Source of the DNA: Sphingobacterium sp. UBA7855
Lineage (GTDB): Bacteria > Bacteroidota > Bacteroidia > Sphingobacteriales > Sphingobacteriaceae
Direction of reading: 5' to 3'
DNA: 64,000 nucleotides
Assembly: GCA_002500745.1 (NCBI GenBank)
Contig: DLST01000003.1
Location: 30,351 to 94,350, forward strand
Made by a program: the position numbers and the translations under genes. The notes under the pieces were generated by a model. That model did no database searches, was not told the DNA's origin, and was given only the letters and a program-made list of their open reading frames with translations. Numbering within the stretch: the first letter of the stretch is position 1; every line of letters starts with the position of its first letter. Of this stretch, positions 1 through 8,605 are shown in pieces.

Positions 1-35
1 GACTCTTTTGTGTTTAGGACAAACTTTGAGCGAAA

Positions 36-62
36 AAAAGAGATTGTCTGTAATCTTTTTTG
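36..62 (-). terminator. probable terminator of the DUF3472 gene
   Basis: A short inverted repeat (AGATT at 41-45, AATCT at 52-56) is flanked by an A-run at 33-39 and T-run at 56-61, giving a weak hairpin followed by a T-tract on the minus strand just after the DUF3472 stop codon. Confidence 0.45.
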
Positions 63-63
63 A

Positions 64-1356
64 TTAAGGCAGTTTGTCAAAATTAATTTTCGGTGCATTA
101 TTTTTATGCTGGAATTCAAACTTACTTCCTGGCTTAACAACGTCATTAAAGAAACCACCATTTCTAAGGAAGTACCCTTTTTTGGTAATGCCGCCGATTG
201 CATCAATGCGTTGATTTGCACGATAGGTATTATCGACACTAAAAGAAGCCTCCTGTACAGCTTTCCATTGTCCATCATAGACCCATTGATTGCCAAACTC
301 AACCTTTCTACCCAGGTAGCCTTGATTAGGACTAAAGTTCTCTAAGAAACTATGGAATCGTTTGAGGTAGGTGTTTGTCTGCGGACGTTTGAAGCTTGCG
401 ATCAAATTCCATGCATGCTCTTCGGGTACAAAAAACCAAGCCGTATAATCAGTATTCCCTTTTCCATCGGGCACGCCTTTCAAGAGAAACTTATAGGTTA
501 CCCCTGCCTTCCAAAAGTACTTACGGTAACTCTGTCCGCCCGACCCTTCATTTCCAAACTCACCCGAATGCACATCCTTTCCTTTTTTTAGTAGATGGAT
601 TTTTTGTTCCTCCGGAATACTTTTCGGATCATCTGTGTGGAATGGACTCCATACGGAAAATAAGATACGTCGCTCGGTTTCTGAATTAACCTGTATACCA
701 AAGTAGCCTTCGCCAAAACCATTCGCCATAAAATAGGACCCAATTTTATCTTCTCCTTGAGGGACGGTTACTTCGTTATAATAGTAACTAACGTTTCCCT
801 CCGTAGGAACAGTATAATTTAGATGACAAGAAGGGCCTCTTCTGGACCAATAGTAATACTCAGGATCATTGGAAAATAGAAGACCTTCCGAAGCCGCTTC
901 GCCGCTTACAAGCAATTCGGTTACATTGGCAAAATTGCTTCCCGATTTACTTAAGCCCTTTAAATTTACCTGAACGTAACCGGGCGATGTTACATCAATG
1001 GAAAAAGGCGCTGTTTCCGACAGCGCAGTACTTTCCACATTCACGATCGCCTTTTTTCCTAAAGCGTCTACTGCTATTTTGGATTTTCCAGCATCGTTTT
1101 TTGCCTTCAGTTTCAAATTCAATTTCCCCGCCTTTTGAGCCCTAAAATACACCGATACCACTTCCTGATCGCTTGACCATTTTACAAGGCCATTACGACC
1201 TGAAATTTCTGCTTCACCAGCTTGTCCTGCGGTAATGAAAGCATTCCCAGCAAGTGGTACGGCATAAGTCTTCCCTACTGCCTGCGCTATACTGCTTATC
1301 GAAAGGCAGGATAAAACTCCCATAAAGAGATACTGGATAAAGTGTTTTCTTTTCAT
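64..1356 (-). CDS. secreted DUF5077/DUF3472 domain protein
   Basis: A 430-residue protein with a Sec signal peptide (about residues 1-26, hydrophobic core ending in SIAQA). Residues about 30-150 match my knowledge of DUF5077 (start of domain VPLAGNAFIT), and about 170-420 match DUF3472, a pairing common in Bacteroidota secreted proteins. The C-terminal part is rich in Trp, Tyr and Gly, as in beta-sandwich carbohydrate-associated domains. No catalytic residues can be assigned and the substrate is unknown; a role in polysaccharide handling is inference from the phylum and the secretion signal. It stands alone, with a 0.9 kb gap upstream. The ATG at 1356 is chosen because it starts the signal peptide directly. 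Confidence 0.75.
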   Translation of the reverse strand: MKRKHFIQYLFMGVLSCLSISSIAQAVGKTYAVPLAGNAFITAGQAGEAEISGRNGLVKWSSDQEVVSVYFRAQKAGKLNLKLKAKNDAGKSKIAVDALGKKAIVNVESTALSETAPFSIDVTSPGYVQVNLKGLSKSGSNFANVTELLVSGEAASEGLLFSNDPEYYYWSRRGPSCHLNYTVPTEGNVSYYYNEVTVPQGEDKIGSYFMANGFGEGYFGIQVNSETERRILFSVWSPFHTDDPKSIPEEQKIHLLKKGKDVHSGEFGNEGSGGQSYRKYFWKAGVTYKFLLKGVPDGKGNTDYTAWFFVPEEHAWNLIASFKRPQTNTYLKRFHSFLENFSPNQGYLGRKVEFGNQWVYDGQWKAVQEASFSVDNTYRANQRIDAIGGITKKGYFLRNGGFFNDVVKPGSKFEFQHKNNAPKINFDKLP

Positions 1357-1765
1357 ACTTTATTTTTTTTATCAATTTATATATCAAACCTAGGCTAGTT
1401 ATACGACCTGCGGTTATTCATGCTTGCCATCAATTCGAGATGCTGCTATACTCGAATACTTCACGAAACCAAACTCCTTTAGCTATTTTGAAACTCAATT
1501 TATCAGCTATCTTTCCGTTGCACTTTACTATTGAATAAGGATCTTATCGGTTCTTGAGCTGGATTATTGTATGAAGATAAGATTTAGATTTACAGAAAAA
1601 GAAAGGAAATGTATATCAATCGATTGTGTAAAATTTATCTAAGTACATGACAAAATTTATAACAACTTCTGTCAATAGATCCACAATCTAAGCTTGTACA
1701 TCAACATCTGTACGATGGTACAACGCATCTTTCTACTTTCCTCGGCCCTCATTACCTTCACGATA

Positions 1766-1796
1766 CAAATATGCACCCTAAATCAAGCGATGTCAA
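1766..1796 (-). promoter_or_regulatory. possible promoter for the DUF3472 gene
   Basis: On the minus strand TTG (1794-1796) is followed after 20 nt by CATATTTG (1766-1773), one mismatch from the Bacteroidota -7 consensus TAnnTTTG. It would give a leader of roughly 400 nt. Tentative. Confidence 0.3.
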
Positions 1797-2147
1797 TAGC
1801 AGCAGACAGCGGCGAAGAAATACGCCCAAATCCGATGGAAAACGGTTAAAAATGACACCTAAACACGGGGAGCCCTGACCTCAACAAGAGTGATCCTTGA
1901 GCTTAACAAGGGCTAAGGTAGGGTGATCCTTTAGTCGATGTAGTATGTTTCTTGTGTCAAGCTTGAGTGAAGCATAAAATTGCGGGTTTTCCAACCCTGA
2001 CTTTTTCTTATCCCGATCCCAGGTTGAACGTGGTTCCACCTGTAAGATAGACTAAGTTTATCGGAACCTGTGTTGCATGGCTGAGATTAAGAATATACGA
2101 GTGGAGCTATAAGATAGACAACACACTGTCTTTGGCGGGAATGACAT

Positions 2148-2178
2148 AAAAAAAGTGAAGGATCCACCCTTCACTTTT
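2148..2178. terminator. terminator after argC
   Basis: Perfect 10-bp stem AAAGTGAAGG / CCTTCACTTT (2152-2161 and 2168-2177) with a 6-nt loop, A-run before and T-run after. It lies about 105 nt beyond the argC stop and ends the GNAT-argG-argC block. Confidence 0.75.
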
Positions 2179-2282
2179 CCACACGATGTTAATAAAATGT
2201 TGAAAACCTCATTTCGTTTTTAAGGTGATCCCTCAAGTTACTCACAACTTGTTGATATTGCTGTTTGATATCTTAAAAATAG

Positions 2283-3296
2283 CTAAAAACCAACACTTTT
2301 CAAGTTTAATCCTGTACGTTCGTCCAAACCGAACATTAAGTTCATATTTTGCACTGCCTGTCCAGATGCCCCTTTCAGTAGATTATCTGTTGCATTTAAA
2401 ATAAGTAACTTATTTCCGTGCTTTTCGAGGTGGATAATACTTTTATTGGTGTTGACAACCTGCTTGAGATCGATATTTTTTTTGCTGACATGCGTAAAAG
2501 GGTGGGCTGCATAATACGTGTCGTATACTTCGTAAGCCTCTTCTTCGGACAAGTCCGTATCAACATAAATTGCCGAAAAAATTCCTCTTGCAAAATCACC
2601 ACGTTGCGGCACAAAATTAATTCTTTCAGCGGCACGTTCCAGCAACGACCTATTTGACACAGGTAAAAACCCCTCTTGAAGCTGATCCAGTGACTCGGAA
2701 ATTTCCTGCAAATGCTGGTGCTCAAAAGATTTGTAAGCAGAAAGGTTATTGTTGCGCCAAGAAAAATGTGTCGTCGCTCCTGGCTTTTGTCCTGCTCCTG
2801 TTGATCCAGTTGTTGCATTCACATGGATTTGGTCTGGCAACAAACCTTTACTAGCCAATGGCAATAAAGCCAGTTGGATATTTGTAGCAAAGCATCCTGG
2901 ATTCGCAATATATTGAGCTGCTTTGATTGCTTCTTTGTTTAGTTCGGGAAGCCCGTATACAAATTGCTGTCCTTGATAAGCCGTATTCGCCCGGAGCCGG
3001 TAATCTTGAGAAAGATCAATAATCTTTACGGAAGCATCTACTGTATTTGCATCTAAAAATTTGCGTGCATCACCATGACCAACACATAAAAACAAGACAT
3101 CAATATCGGCGTGAAAGTCCGCAGAGAAGCTCAATTCAGTATCACCAAATAAATCATTGTGAACTTCATATAACTTATTTCCTGCATTGGAAGCACTATT
3201 GGCAAATACGATTTCCACCTCAGGATGATAAATCAATACGCGTAATAATTCACCACCGGTATATCCTGCCGAACCAATTATTCCTACTCTTATCAT
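2283..3296 (-). CDS. argC: N-acyl-gamma-glutamyl-phosphate reductase
   Basis: ArgC reduces N-acyl-glutamyl 5-phosphate to the semialdehyde with NADPH, third step of arginine synthesis, in the cytoplasm. The 337-residue protein starts with a Rossmann motif GSAGYTG (8-14) and carries the active-site cysteine in ANPGCFATN (Cys135). I start it at MIRVGI (ATG ending at 3296); an in-frame ATG 60 nt upstream would add a non-homologous tail. It is the last gene of the block GNAT-argG-argC, 105 nt after argG. Because the carbamoyltransferase elsewhere in the window looks succinylornithine-specific, the natural substrate is probably the N-succinyl rather than N-acetyl derivative (inference). Confidence 0.93.
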   Translation of the reverse strand: MIRVGIIGSAGYTGGELLRVLIYHPEVEIVFANSASNAGNKLYEVHNDLFGDTELSFSADFHADIDVLFLCVGHGDARKFLDANTVDASVKIIDLSQDYRLRANTAYQGQQFVYGLPELNKEAIKAAQYIANPGCFATNIQLALLPLASKGLLPDQIHVNATTGSTGAGQKPGATTHFSWRNNNLSAYKSFEHQHLQEISESLDQLQEGFLPVSNRSLLERAAERINFVPQRGDFARGIFSAIYVDTDLSEEEAYEVYDTYYAAHPFTHVSKKNIDLKQVVNTNKSIIHLEKHGNKLLILNATDNLLKGASGQAVQNMNLMFGLDERTGLNLKSVGF

Positions 3297-3401
3297 TTTC
3301 TTGAATTTAGTATTTAGGTATGCGTTATAAAAAGTCGTGCAATGTATTTTTTCCAACGAATTTTACCGTAGGAAAAAACACATTGCGTAAACAGAGGTAA
3401 T

Positions 3402-4586
3402 TTATTTTTGATTCACTTTATGCCAAATGATCGTTTGATTTCCAAAGATTTTGGAGAAACCTTTCACATCATCACCTGTATAGCCTTTATTCATTTCACC
3501 GTAGCTACCAAATTTATTGGACATCAAATCATGCTCGGACTCGACACCAATAACGACAAAACGGTATGGATGAAGTTCTACGATCACGCGGCCAGTCACA
3601 GTCTCTTGTGAGGATTGCAAGAATGCTTCAATATCGCGCATCACAGGATCGTGCATCTGTCCTTCGTGCATATAATTACCGTAGAAAGCAGCGATCTGAT
3701 CTTTCCAGGATAATTGCCATTTGGTTAAGGTATGCTTTTCCAAGGTGTGATGTGCCTTAATTAGAATCACTGAAGCTGCAGCTTCAAAACCTACACGTCC
3801 CTTGATACCGATGATTGTATCTCCGACATGAATATCACGACCGATACCATAAGGTTGAGCAATGGCTTGCAATTCTTGAATGACCTTAACAGAAGCCATT
3901 TTCTCTCCGTTTAGAGCAACTGGTTCACCCTTTTCAAAATCTATTGTAATTTGCTGTGGTTCTGAAGAAGTAACTGGAGTTGGCCAAGCTGATTCAGGCA
4001 AATATTGATTGGATGTCAATGTTTCTGCTCCACCAACAGAAGTACCCCAAAGGCCCTTATTGATCGAATATTTCGCTTTTTCAGCGGAGTATTCAACCCC
4101 ATGTTTGTTCAAATATTCTATTTCGGCTTCACGCGACAATTGTAGGTCACGGATAGGTGTAATAATTTCAACCCCTGGGATTAACGTCTGGAAAATCATA
4201 TCAAAACGCACCTGATCATTCCCTGCACCTGTAGATCCATGAGCAACACATTCAGCACCGATTTGCTTTGCATAATTTGCAATAGCAGTAGCCTGACATA
4301 CACGCTCTGCAGAAACTGACAATGGGTAAGTCGCATTCTTTAGCACATTACCGAAAATCAAGTATTTAATAGTTTCGCGGTAATAGTCTGCTGTTTCGTC
4401 AATCGCCGTATGTGATTTTACACCTAATGCATAAGCACGTGCTTCAATATTCTTCAATTCTTCATCCGAAAAACCACCTGTATTTACAACGACCGAATGA
4501 ACCTCTAAACCTAAATCTTGCGTAAGATAAATACAACAAAACGAAGTATCTAATCCTCCGCTGAATGCTAAAACTACTTTTTTCAT
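3402..4586 (-). CDS. argG: argininosuccinate synthase
   Basis: Condenses citrulline and aspartate with ATP to argininosuccinate. The 394-residue protein begins MKKVVLAFSGGLDTS, with the PP-motif ATP-binding loop SGGLDTS at about 8-14, and contains AHGSTGAGNDQVRF, the conserved nucleotide/citrulline-binding segment. The ATG ending at 4586 places this motif at the usual distance from the N terminus; an upstream ATG would add 30 unrelated residues. It sits between the GNAT gene (142 nt upstream) and argC. The partner argH (argininosuccinate lyase) is not in the window. Confidence 0.95.
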   Translation of the reverse strand: MKKVVLAFSGGLDTSFCCIYLTQDLGLEVHSVVVNTGGFSDEELKNIEARAYALGVKSHTAIDETADYYRETIKYLIFGNVLKNATYPLSVSAERVCQATAIANYAKQIGAECVAHGSTGAGNDQVRFDMIFQTLIPGVEIITPIRDLQLSREAEIEYLNKHGVEYSAEKAKYSINKGLWGTSVGGAETLTSNQYLPESAWPTPVTSSEPQQITIDFEKGEPVALNGEKMASVKVIQELQAIAQPYGIGRDIHVGDTIIGIKGRVGFEAAASVILIKAHHTLEKHTLTKWQLSWKDQIAAFYGNYMHEGQMHDPVMRDIEAFLQSSQETVTGRVIVELHPYRFVVIGVESEHDLMSNKFGSYGEMNKGYTGDDVKGFSKIFGNQTIIWHKVNQK

Positions 4587-4728
4587 TGAGATAAATTGTT
4601 TTTTTATTATGCTGAAACTCTTCTTAAGCGACCGGCTCAAATTAAGCCTGAAGCTAGCTGTTTCATCACTGTTCATTATTTATTTTCAATGGCTGCTAGG
4701 CCAGTTGACATACTATGCATGAAACTTA

Positions 4729-5445
4729 TCAAAATCCTTTTGCGACTTTTTTGTGCTTAGACAAATTGATAGAGGCAAACTTATTTGCCGATTTCCAGAA
4801 CTTCGCCTGTATACGTTTTAATAACGATTGTTTTTGTGTAATTCTTTCCAAGCGTTCCTTGGCCTCATGCTTGCGCTGGATCTTCTCACGCAATTCACGC
4901 TCTTTTTCTTCCGGGTCCCAAAGCATGGCTGTGCACATGCAATTTTTACGGTCTTTACTCATCAGAATTTCATAGTTGACACAACTCTGACAGCCTTTCC
5001 AAAATTCATCATCTGTAGTCAGTTCAGAATATGGAACCGGTTCATAACCTAATTCCGAATTGATTTTCATTACGGCGAACCCCGTTGTCAAGCCAAAAAT
5101 CTTTGCTTTGGGGTATTTTTCACGAGATAGGTCGAAGACTCTTTTTTTGATTGCTTTGGCCAAACCTACTTTTCGGAATTCGGGATTGACAATCAGACCG
5201 GAGTTGGCAACATAATCGCCATGTCCCCAAGTTTCTATATAACAAAAACCTGCCCATCGGCCATCTTTATGTAAAGCAATCACTGCTTTACCTTCATTCA
5301 TTTTGTTGGCAACGTACTCTGGTTTACGACGCGCAATACCAGTGCCACGAGCCTTTGCAGACTCGAACATTTCGTCGCAAATAACCTCCGCATAATGTGC
5401 ATGCTCAGGTTTAGCCGGGATAATTAAAAAATCTGATATAGTCAT
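4729..5445 (-). CDS. GNAT N-acyltransferase, likely N-acylglutamate synthase of the arginine pathway
   Basis: A 238-residue GNAT-fold protein. Residues about 75-140 hold the acyl-CoA-binding core (SGLIVNPEFRKVGLAKAI resembles motif A, and the helix after FGLTTGFAVMKINSELGYEPV motif B). Next comes a cysteine group (WKGCQSC, then NCMC, about residues 152-171), and a strongly basic, probably helical tail (about 175-238). It opens the operon that continues with argG and argC, and no argA or argJ is seen. From Bacteroidota precedents known to me, a GNAT at this position makes N-succinyl- or N-acetylglutamate, the first step. That function is inferred from context. Transcription probably starts at 5732 with a leader-peptide region in between. 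Confidence 0.75.
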   Translation of the reverse strand: MTISDFLIIPAKPEHAHYAEVICDEMFESAKARGTGIARRKPEYVANKMNEGKAVIALHKDGRWAGFCYIETWGHGDYVANSGLIVNPEFRKVGLAKAIKKRVFDLSREKYPKAKIFGLTTGFAVMKINSELGYEPVPYSELTTDDEFWKGCQSCVNYEILMSKDRKNCMCTAMLWDPEEKERELREKIQRKHEAKERLERITQKQSLLKRIQAKFWKSANKFASINLSKHKKVAKGF

Positions 5446-5465
5446 TGACTTACGACCCTAATAAT

Positions 5466-5585
5466 AAAACAACAACTACCGCCGTGTTTTGTTGACTAAC
5501 TAAATTAAAATAACGGATTCAAAACCATCGGACAATCATGGTCTTACTTGGAAAGATTCACTACCTCAAATCAAGCCCGAGGTAG
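5466..5585 (-). promoter_or_regulatory. putative arginine attenuator hairpins
   Basis: On the transcribed minus strand: hairpin 1 has arms CTACCTC (5585-5579) and GAGGTAG (5567-5561), and its first arm overlaps the last codons of the leader peptide. A weak hairpin 2 pairs ACCAT/ATGGT (5541-5524). Hairpin 3 pairs CAACAA (5494-5489) with TTGTTG (5475-5470) and is followed at once by TTTTATTATT, ending about 25 nt before the GNAT start. The order is what ribosome-dependent attenuation needs, but competing pairing between the hairpins was not established by eye. Confidence 0.4.
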
Positions 5586-5651
5586 TATGGGTCGTCGGAA
5601 GCGTAAAACAGGTATTTCTACGAAAATGAAAGCACAGAAGACCTTCTTCAT
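5571..5651 (-). CDS. putative arginine leader peptide (26 aa)
   Basis: An open frame of 26 codons in the leader of the arginine block starts with ATG at 5651 and ends with TGA at 5571. The peptide starts MKKVFCAF and ends RFRRPILPRA, with four arginines (positions 17, 19, 20, 25) in its last ten residues. The codons are CGC, CGA, CGA and CGG; CGA and CGG look uncommon next to the CGT used in nearby ribosomal genes. A ribosome held at codons 19-20 would cover the first arm of hairpin 1 (5585-5579). A perfect palindrome (AAACTTTT/AAAAGTTT) lies directly before its ATG. Position and residue content are seen; translation and regulatory role are inferred. Confidence 0.5.
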   Translation of the reverse strand: MKKVFCAFIFVEIPVLRFRRPILPRA

Positions 5652-5668
5652 AAACTTTTCAAAAGTTT
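5652..5668. repeat. 17-bp palindrome before the leader peptide
   Basis: AAACTTTT (5652-5659) and AAAAGTTT (5661-5668) form a perfect inverted repeat around one base and touch the ATG of the leader peptide. It may be a translation-start hairpin or protein site; function unknown. Confidence 0.5.
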
Positions 5669-5738
5669 GAATACAAGAATAATCTTTCTTTTTGTTCTGT
5701 TTCATTTTTTTATGATCTGTCAATTGTTTCTGACGATG

Positions 5739-5772
5739 CAAATGTATAAAAATATTTTTTTCTTTTCCACAA
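5739..5772 (-). promoter_or_regulatory. promoter of the first arginine block
   Basis: On the minus strand TTG (5770-5772) lies 23 nt before TACATTTG (5739-5746), an exact TAnnTTTG -7 element. The start point would be near 5732, leaving about 290 nt of leader before the GNAT start codon. Confidence 0.6.
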
Positions 5773-5960
5773 TATTCTCATTGATTTTTTGCAAAAATTC
5801 AAAATTCAAAATCGAACACAAAAGCTACCATGTAAGCTTCATTTTCAAGCGATTAATCCGCAACAATACGGGACTATACTGCACCCATTAGCGATGTTAA
5901 TTTGACAATAAAAAAGATAAAGGTTTAAGGCTTTATCAATTGAAATTGTTGTTTTCGCTA

Positions 5961-5996
5961 TTGGTTCGTTATTTTTAGTCAAAAACGATACTTTTG
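5961..5996 (+). promoter_or_regulatory. promoter of the small membrane protein gene
   Basis: TACTTTTG (5989-5996) fits TAnnTTTG exactly; TTGG at 5961 is a possible -33 element, slightly far at 25 nt. The start codon follows 25 nt downstream. Confidence 0.5.
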
Positions 5997-6021
5997 TAAG
6001 GATCATTTAACGGAGAGTAAT

Positions 6022-6285
6022 ATGTCACCAAGTTTAATTTTCTATATTATTTTTGCGGTCCCTTACATTGTATTTATGTATTGGCTCGTTAAACAGGACA
6101 AACATAAGTATGCCTGGGGGATAGCAATCATTACTATCGTTGCCATATTGGCGATCTACGTGTCGCAGAAAGCCAGTAAAGTGGCCATGGACAATTATCA
6201 ACAGCATCAGATTGATTCGAGAGAAATCGAACGGGAAGAGCGTTTACAAAAACAACAGGATAGTATTAATCATGCTCAACAATAA
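6022..6285 (+). CDS. small membrane protein of unknown function
   Basis: An 87-residue protein with two predicted membrane helices (about residues 4-22 and 31-48) and a charged, glutamine-rich tail (about 55-87) with coiled-coil-like spacing. It has its own TAnnTTTG promoter 25 nt upstream and a strong terminator overlapping its end, so it looks like a genuine single-gene unit. I do not recognise a named family. The tail probably faces the cytoplasm if the N terminus does. Confidence 0.7.
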   Translation: MSPSLIFYIIFAVPYIVFMYWLVKQDKHKYAWGIAIITIVAILAIYVSQKASKVAMDNYQQHQIDSREIEREERLQKQQDSINHAQQ

Positions 6286-6311
6286 AAAAAGCGGTATTAA
6301 CCGCTTTTTTT
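6284..6311. terminator. bidirectional terminator
   Basis: Stem GCGGT/ACCGC (6291-6295, 6300-6304) with A-run before and T-run after serves the small membrane protein (+) and the oligopeptidase gene (-), whose stop codon lies inside the T-run. Confidence 0.8.
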
Positions 6312-8418
6312 ATTGTTCGCTTGCATCGTTTGGAATAATTCCTTCCAATTTAAAGAGAAAAGCATACGCTAATGCGATTTCCTTTAAATAGTCAAATCGA
6401 CCAGAGGCTCCACCATGGCCATAATCCATATCTGTTTTCAAAAGTAAAACCGCATCCCCAATTTTTGTTGCCCGCAGTTTGGCCACCCATTTAGCCGGTT
6501 CAAAATACTGCACCTGACTATCGTGTAGCCCCGTCGTAACAAGCAAATTTGGATACTCTTTCGATTCAATATTCTCGTAAGGCGAATAGCTTTTCATATA
6601 AAAATAAGCCTCCTCTTCATTTGGATTACCCCATTCATCATATTCATTTGTCGTCAACGGTATGGTATCGTCCAGCATGGTATTCACAACGTCCACAAAG
6701 GGAACCTGAGCTATAATGCCATGGTATTGCTCGGGTGCAATATTAGCAACTACCCCCATTAGCAGACCTCCAGCACTACCTCCTTGTGCATAGAGATGTT
6801 CCGGTGCACAATAATGCTGGTCAATCAAATATTGACCACAATCCACAAAATCATAAAAGGTATTCATCTTCTGCATCATCTTTCCCGATTCATACCACTG
6901 ACGCCCCATTTCTTCTCCACCTCTAATATGCGCCAAGGCGTAGATAAAGCCACGATCCAGTAAACTCAGTCTATTGCTTGAAAAAGTAGGATCCATCGAA
7001 GCTCCATAGGATCCATAGGCGTATTGCAATAAAGGAGCTGTGCCATCCAGTTTGGTTCCTTTCTTATATACAATAGATATAGGTACCTGAACACCGTCTC
7101 TTGCAATCGCAAAGATACGTTCGGTGATATAGGCTGCTTGGTCATACCCCCCCAAAACTTCCTGTTGCTTCAATAATACTTTACGCTGTTCGGACATATC
7201 ATACTCGTAGACCGAGTTTGGCGTTACTAAAGAAGTATAACCATATCGCAGTTTCTGACTATTGTATTCCGCATTTATGGCAGGATATACCGTGTAGGCA
7301 ACCTCTCCAAAATCCAGATAATGCTGTTGATGACTATTTAAATTATAAATCGCTAATTGAGTCAATCCATTTTTCCGTTCAGCAATCGCCAAAAAATCCT
7401 TAAATTCCTCAATATCACTGATCAATACATCTGGTCGATGGTCTAGGAATATTTGCCAATGAATACGCTCGGTACGATCTAATGGACATTGCATGATTCG
7501 AAAATTAATAGCCCCATCATTCGTAAGGATTAAAAACCGATCTTCCAACACAACAACAGAATAAAGAACATCGTGGATCCTAGGCTGAAAAACACGAAAT
7601 GCCGACTGCGGGAAATCCGCATCCAACAACCAGATTTCCGAAGATAAAGTTCCCTCCGAATTGATAAAGATATATTTTCCATTTTTCGATTTACCAACTG
7701 CAATATAATTTGTGTTATCTTTTTCTTCATAAACAACCACATCCGAAGCTGGATCACTTCCCAATGTATGCCGCATAATCTTTTCACTGAGCAACGTAAT
7801 AGGGTTCTTTGCGGTATAAAAAAGGGTTAGGTTATCATTTCCCCAAATTGCCGCCCCCTCGGTATTTCTTATCTGATCGGGAAAAATTGCCCCAGTCTCC
7901 AGGTCCTTCACATATATGGTATATTCTCTACGGGAAACGGTATCTACACTAAAAGCAAGCAACCGGTTATCCGGACTCACCGAAAATCCTTTTGCTGTAT
8001 AATATGCATGTCCCTGAGCAAGCTGGTCAACATCTAGCAACACTTGTTCTTCGGCATCGAGTGTCCCCTTTTTCCGACAGAATTTAAAATATTGTTTTCC
8101 CTCTTCCGTCCGGCTATAATAATAGTAGCCGTTTTTGTAATAAGGCACTGACTCGTCTTTTTCTTTAATACGAGATTTAAGTTCATGAAATAAATCTTCC
8201 TGCAGGTGCGCAGTATCTTCAAGCATCAAGTTGGTATAAGAATTCTCTCTCTCAAGATAATCAATCACTTCTTGAGCTTTTTCTCCCTTTTTAAAGTAAT
8301 CGATCATCCAGTAATAATCATCTTGAACAGTATCATTATGCACCTTTCTGATATGGGGATAAACAGCTGCTTTTGGGGCCATCACGTTAGGCCAGTATAT
8401 TTTTTTATTGTGTTGCAT
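6310..8418 (-). CDS. ptrB: S9 family peptidase, oligopeptidase B
   Basis: A 702-residue prolyl-oligopeptidase-type serine peptidase that cleaves short peptides after basic residues. The N-terminal half (about 75-410) is the beta-propeller gate and the C-terminal part the alpha/beta-hydrolase domain. The triad is Ser548 in GGSAGG, Asp633 in GLHDSQVQ and His668 in DYGHGG. RGGEEMGRQWYESGKM and the acidic stretch around LTTNEYDEWGNP are typical of oligopeptidase B. No signal peptide is seen, so it is probably cytoplasmic. It is a single gene, convergent with the small membrane protein. Confidence 0.9.
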   Translation of the reverse strand: MQHNKKIYWPNVMAPKAAVYPHIRKVHNDTVQDDYYWMIDYFKKGEKAQEVIDYLERENSYTNLMLEDTAHLQEDLFHELKSRIKEKDESVPYYKNGYYYYSRTEEGKQYFKFCRKKGTLDAEEQVLLDVDQLAQGHAYYTAKGFSVSPDNRLLAFSVDTVSRREYTIYVKDLETGAIFPDQIRNTEGAAIWGNDNLTLFYTAKNPITLLSEKIMRHTLGSDPASDVVVYEEKDNTNYIAVGKSKNGKYIFINSEGTLSSEIWLLDADFPQSAFRVFQPRIHDVLYSVVVLEDRFLILTNDGAINFRIMQCPLDRTERIHWQIFLDHRPDVLISDIEEFKDFLAIAERKNGLTQLAIYNLNSHQQHYLDFGEVAYTVYPAINAEYNSQKLRYGYTSLVTPNSVYEYDMSEQRKVLLKQQEVLGGYDQAAYITERIFAIARDGVQVPISIVYKKGTKLDGTAPLLQYAYGSYGASMDPTFSSNRLSLLDRGFIYALAHIRGGEEMGRQWYESGKMMQKMNTFYDFVDCGQYLIDQHYCAPEHLYAQGGSAGGLLMGVVANIAPEQYHGIIAQVPFVDVVNTMLDDTIPLTTNEYDEWGNPNEEEAYFYMKSYSPYENIESKEYPNLLVTTGLHDSQVQYFEPAKWVAKLRATKIGDAVLLLKTDMDYGHGGASGRFDYLKEIALAYAFLFKLEGIIPNDASEQ

Positions 8419-8597
8419 TCTCTTGTAATATGCTATTTTGATAAACTCTTTTTAGGAAACGGCCTGTTTCACTGGAGCAAAACAGCGTTTGTTTAGAAAT
8501 GGGTTGAATTTAAGATATTTCTTCAACAGTTCGGCGTGAAGGAATAGATTATAAGTACTTTTAATAAAAATTAACAGTTCAGAAGATGCATTAGCAT

Positions 8598-8605
8598 TAT
8601 CTTTG
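8598..8605 (+). promoter_or_regulatory. -7 element before the S8 peptidase gene
   Basis: TATCTTTG matches TAnnTTTG, about 150 nt before the chosen start. No clear -33 element. Apart from this the 8419-8756 gap shows nothing recognisable. Confidence 0.4.

Larger units (their letters stand above)
1357..2282. other. 926-bp stretch without a recognisable gene
   Basis: No convincing open reading frame is seen on either strand. It holds a possible minus-strand promoter at 1766-1796, short direct repeats (GTGATCCTT at 1890-1898 and 1923-1931; TAAGATAGAC at 2043-2052 and 2110-2119), a small hairpin GGGTT/AACCC followed by T-rich sequence at 1983-2008, and the argC terminator at 2148-2178. The 1860-2130 part is visibly richer in G+C than the other intergenic regions here. 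It could be decayed coding DNA or an RNA gene; I cannot assign it. Confidence 0.4.

Noticed and set aside
5667..5891. 74-residue open frame on the plus strand in the arginine leader region
   Set aside because: The composition is Phe/Ile/Leu/Lys-rich as expected from AT-rich noncoding DNA, it runs across the minus-strand promoter, and no promoter or family supports it.
8206..8496. 96-residue plus-strand frame over the start of the oligopeptidase gene
   Set aside because: It mostly runs antisense to a clearly conserved coding region; a shadow frame.
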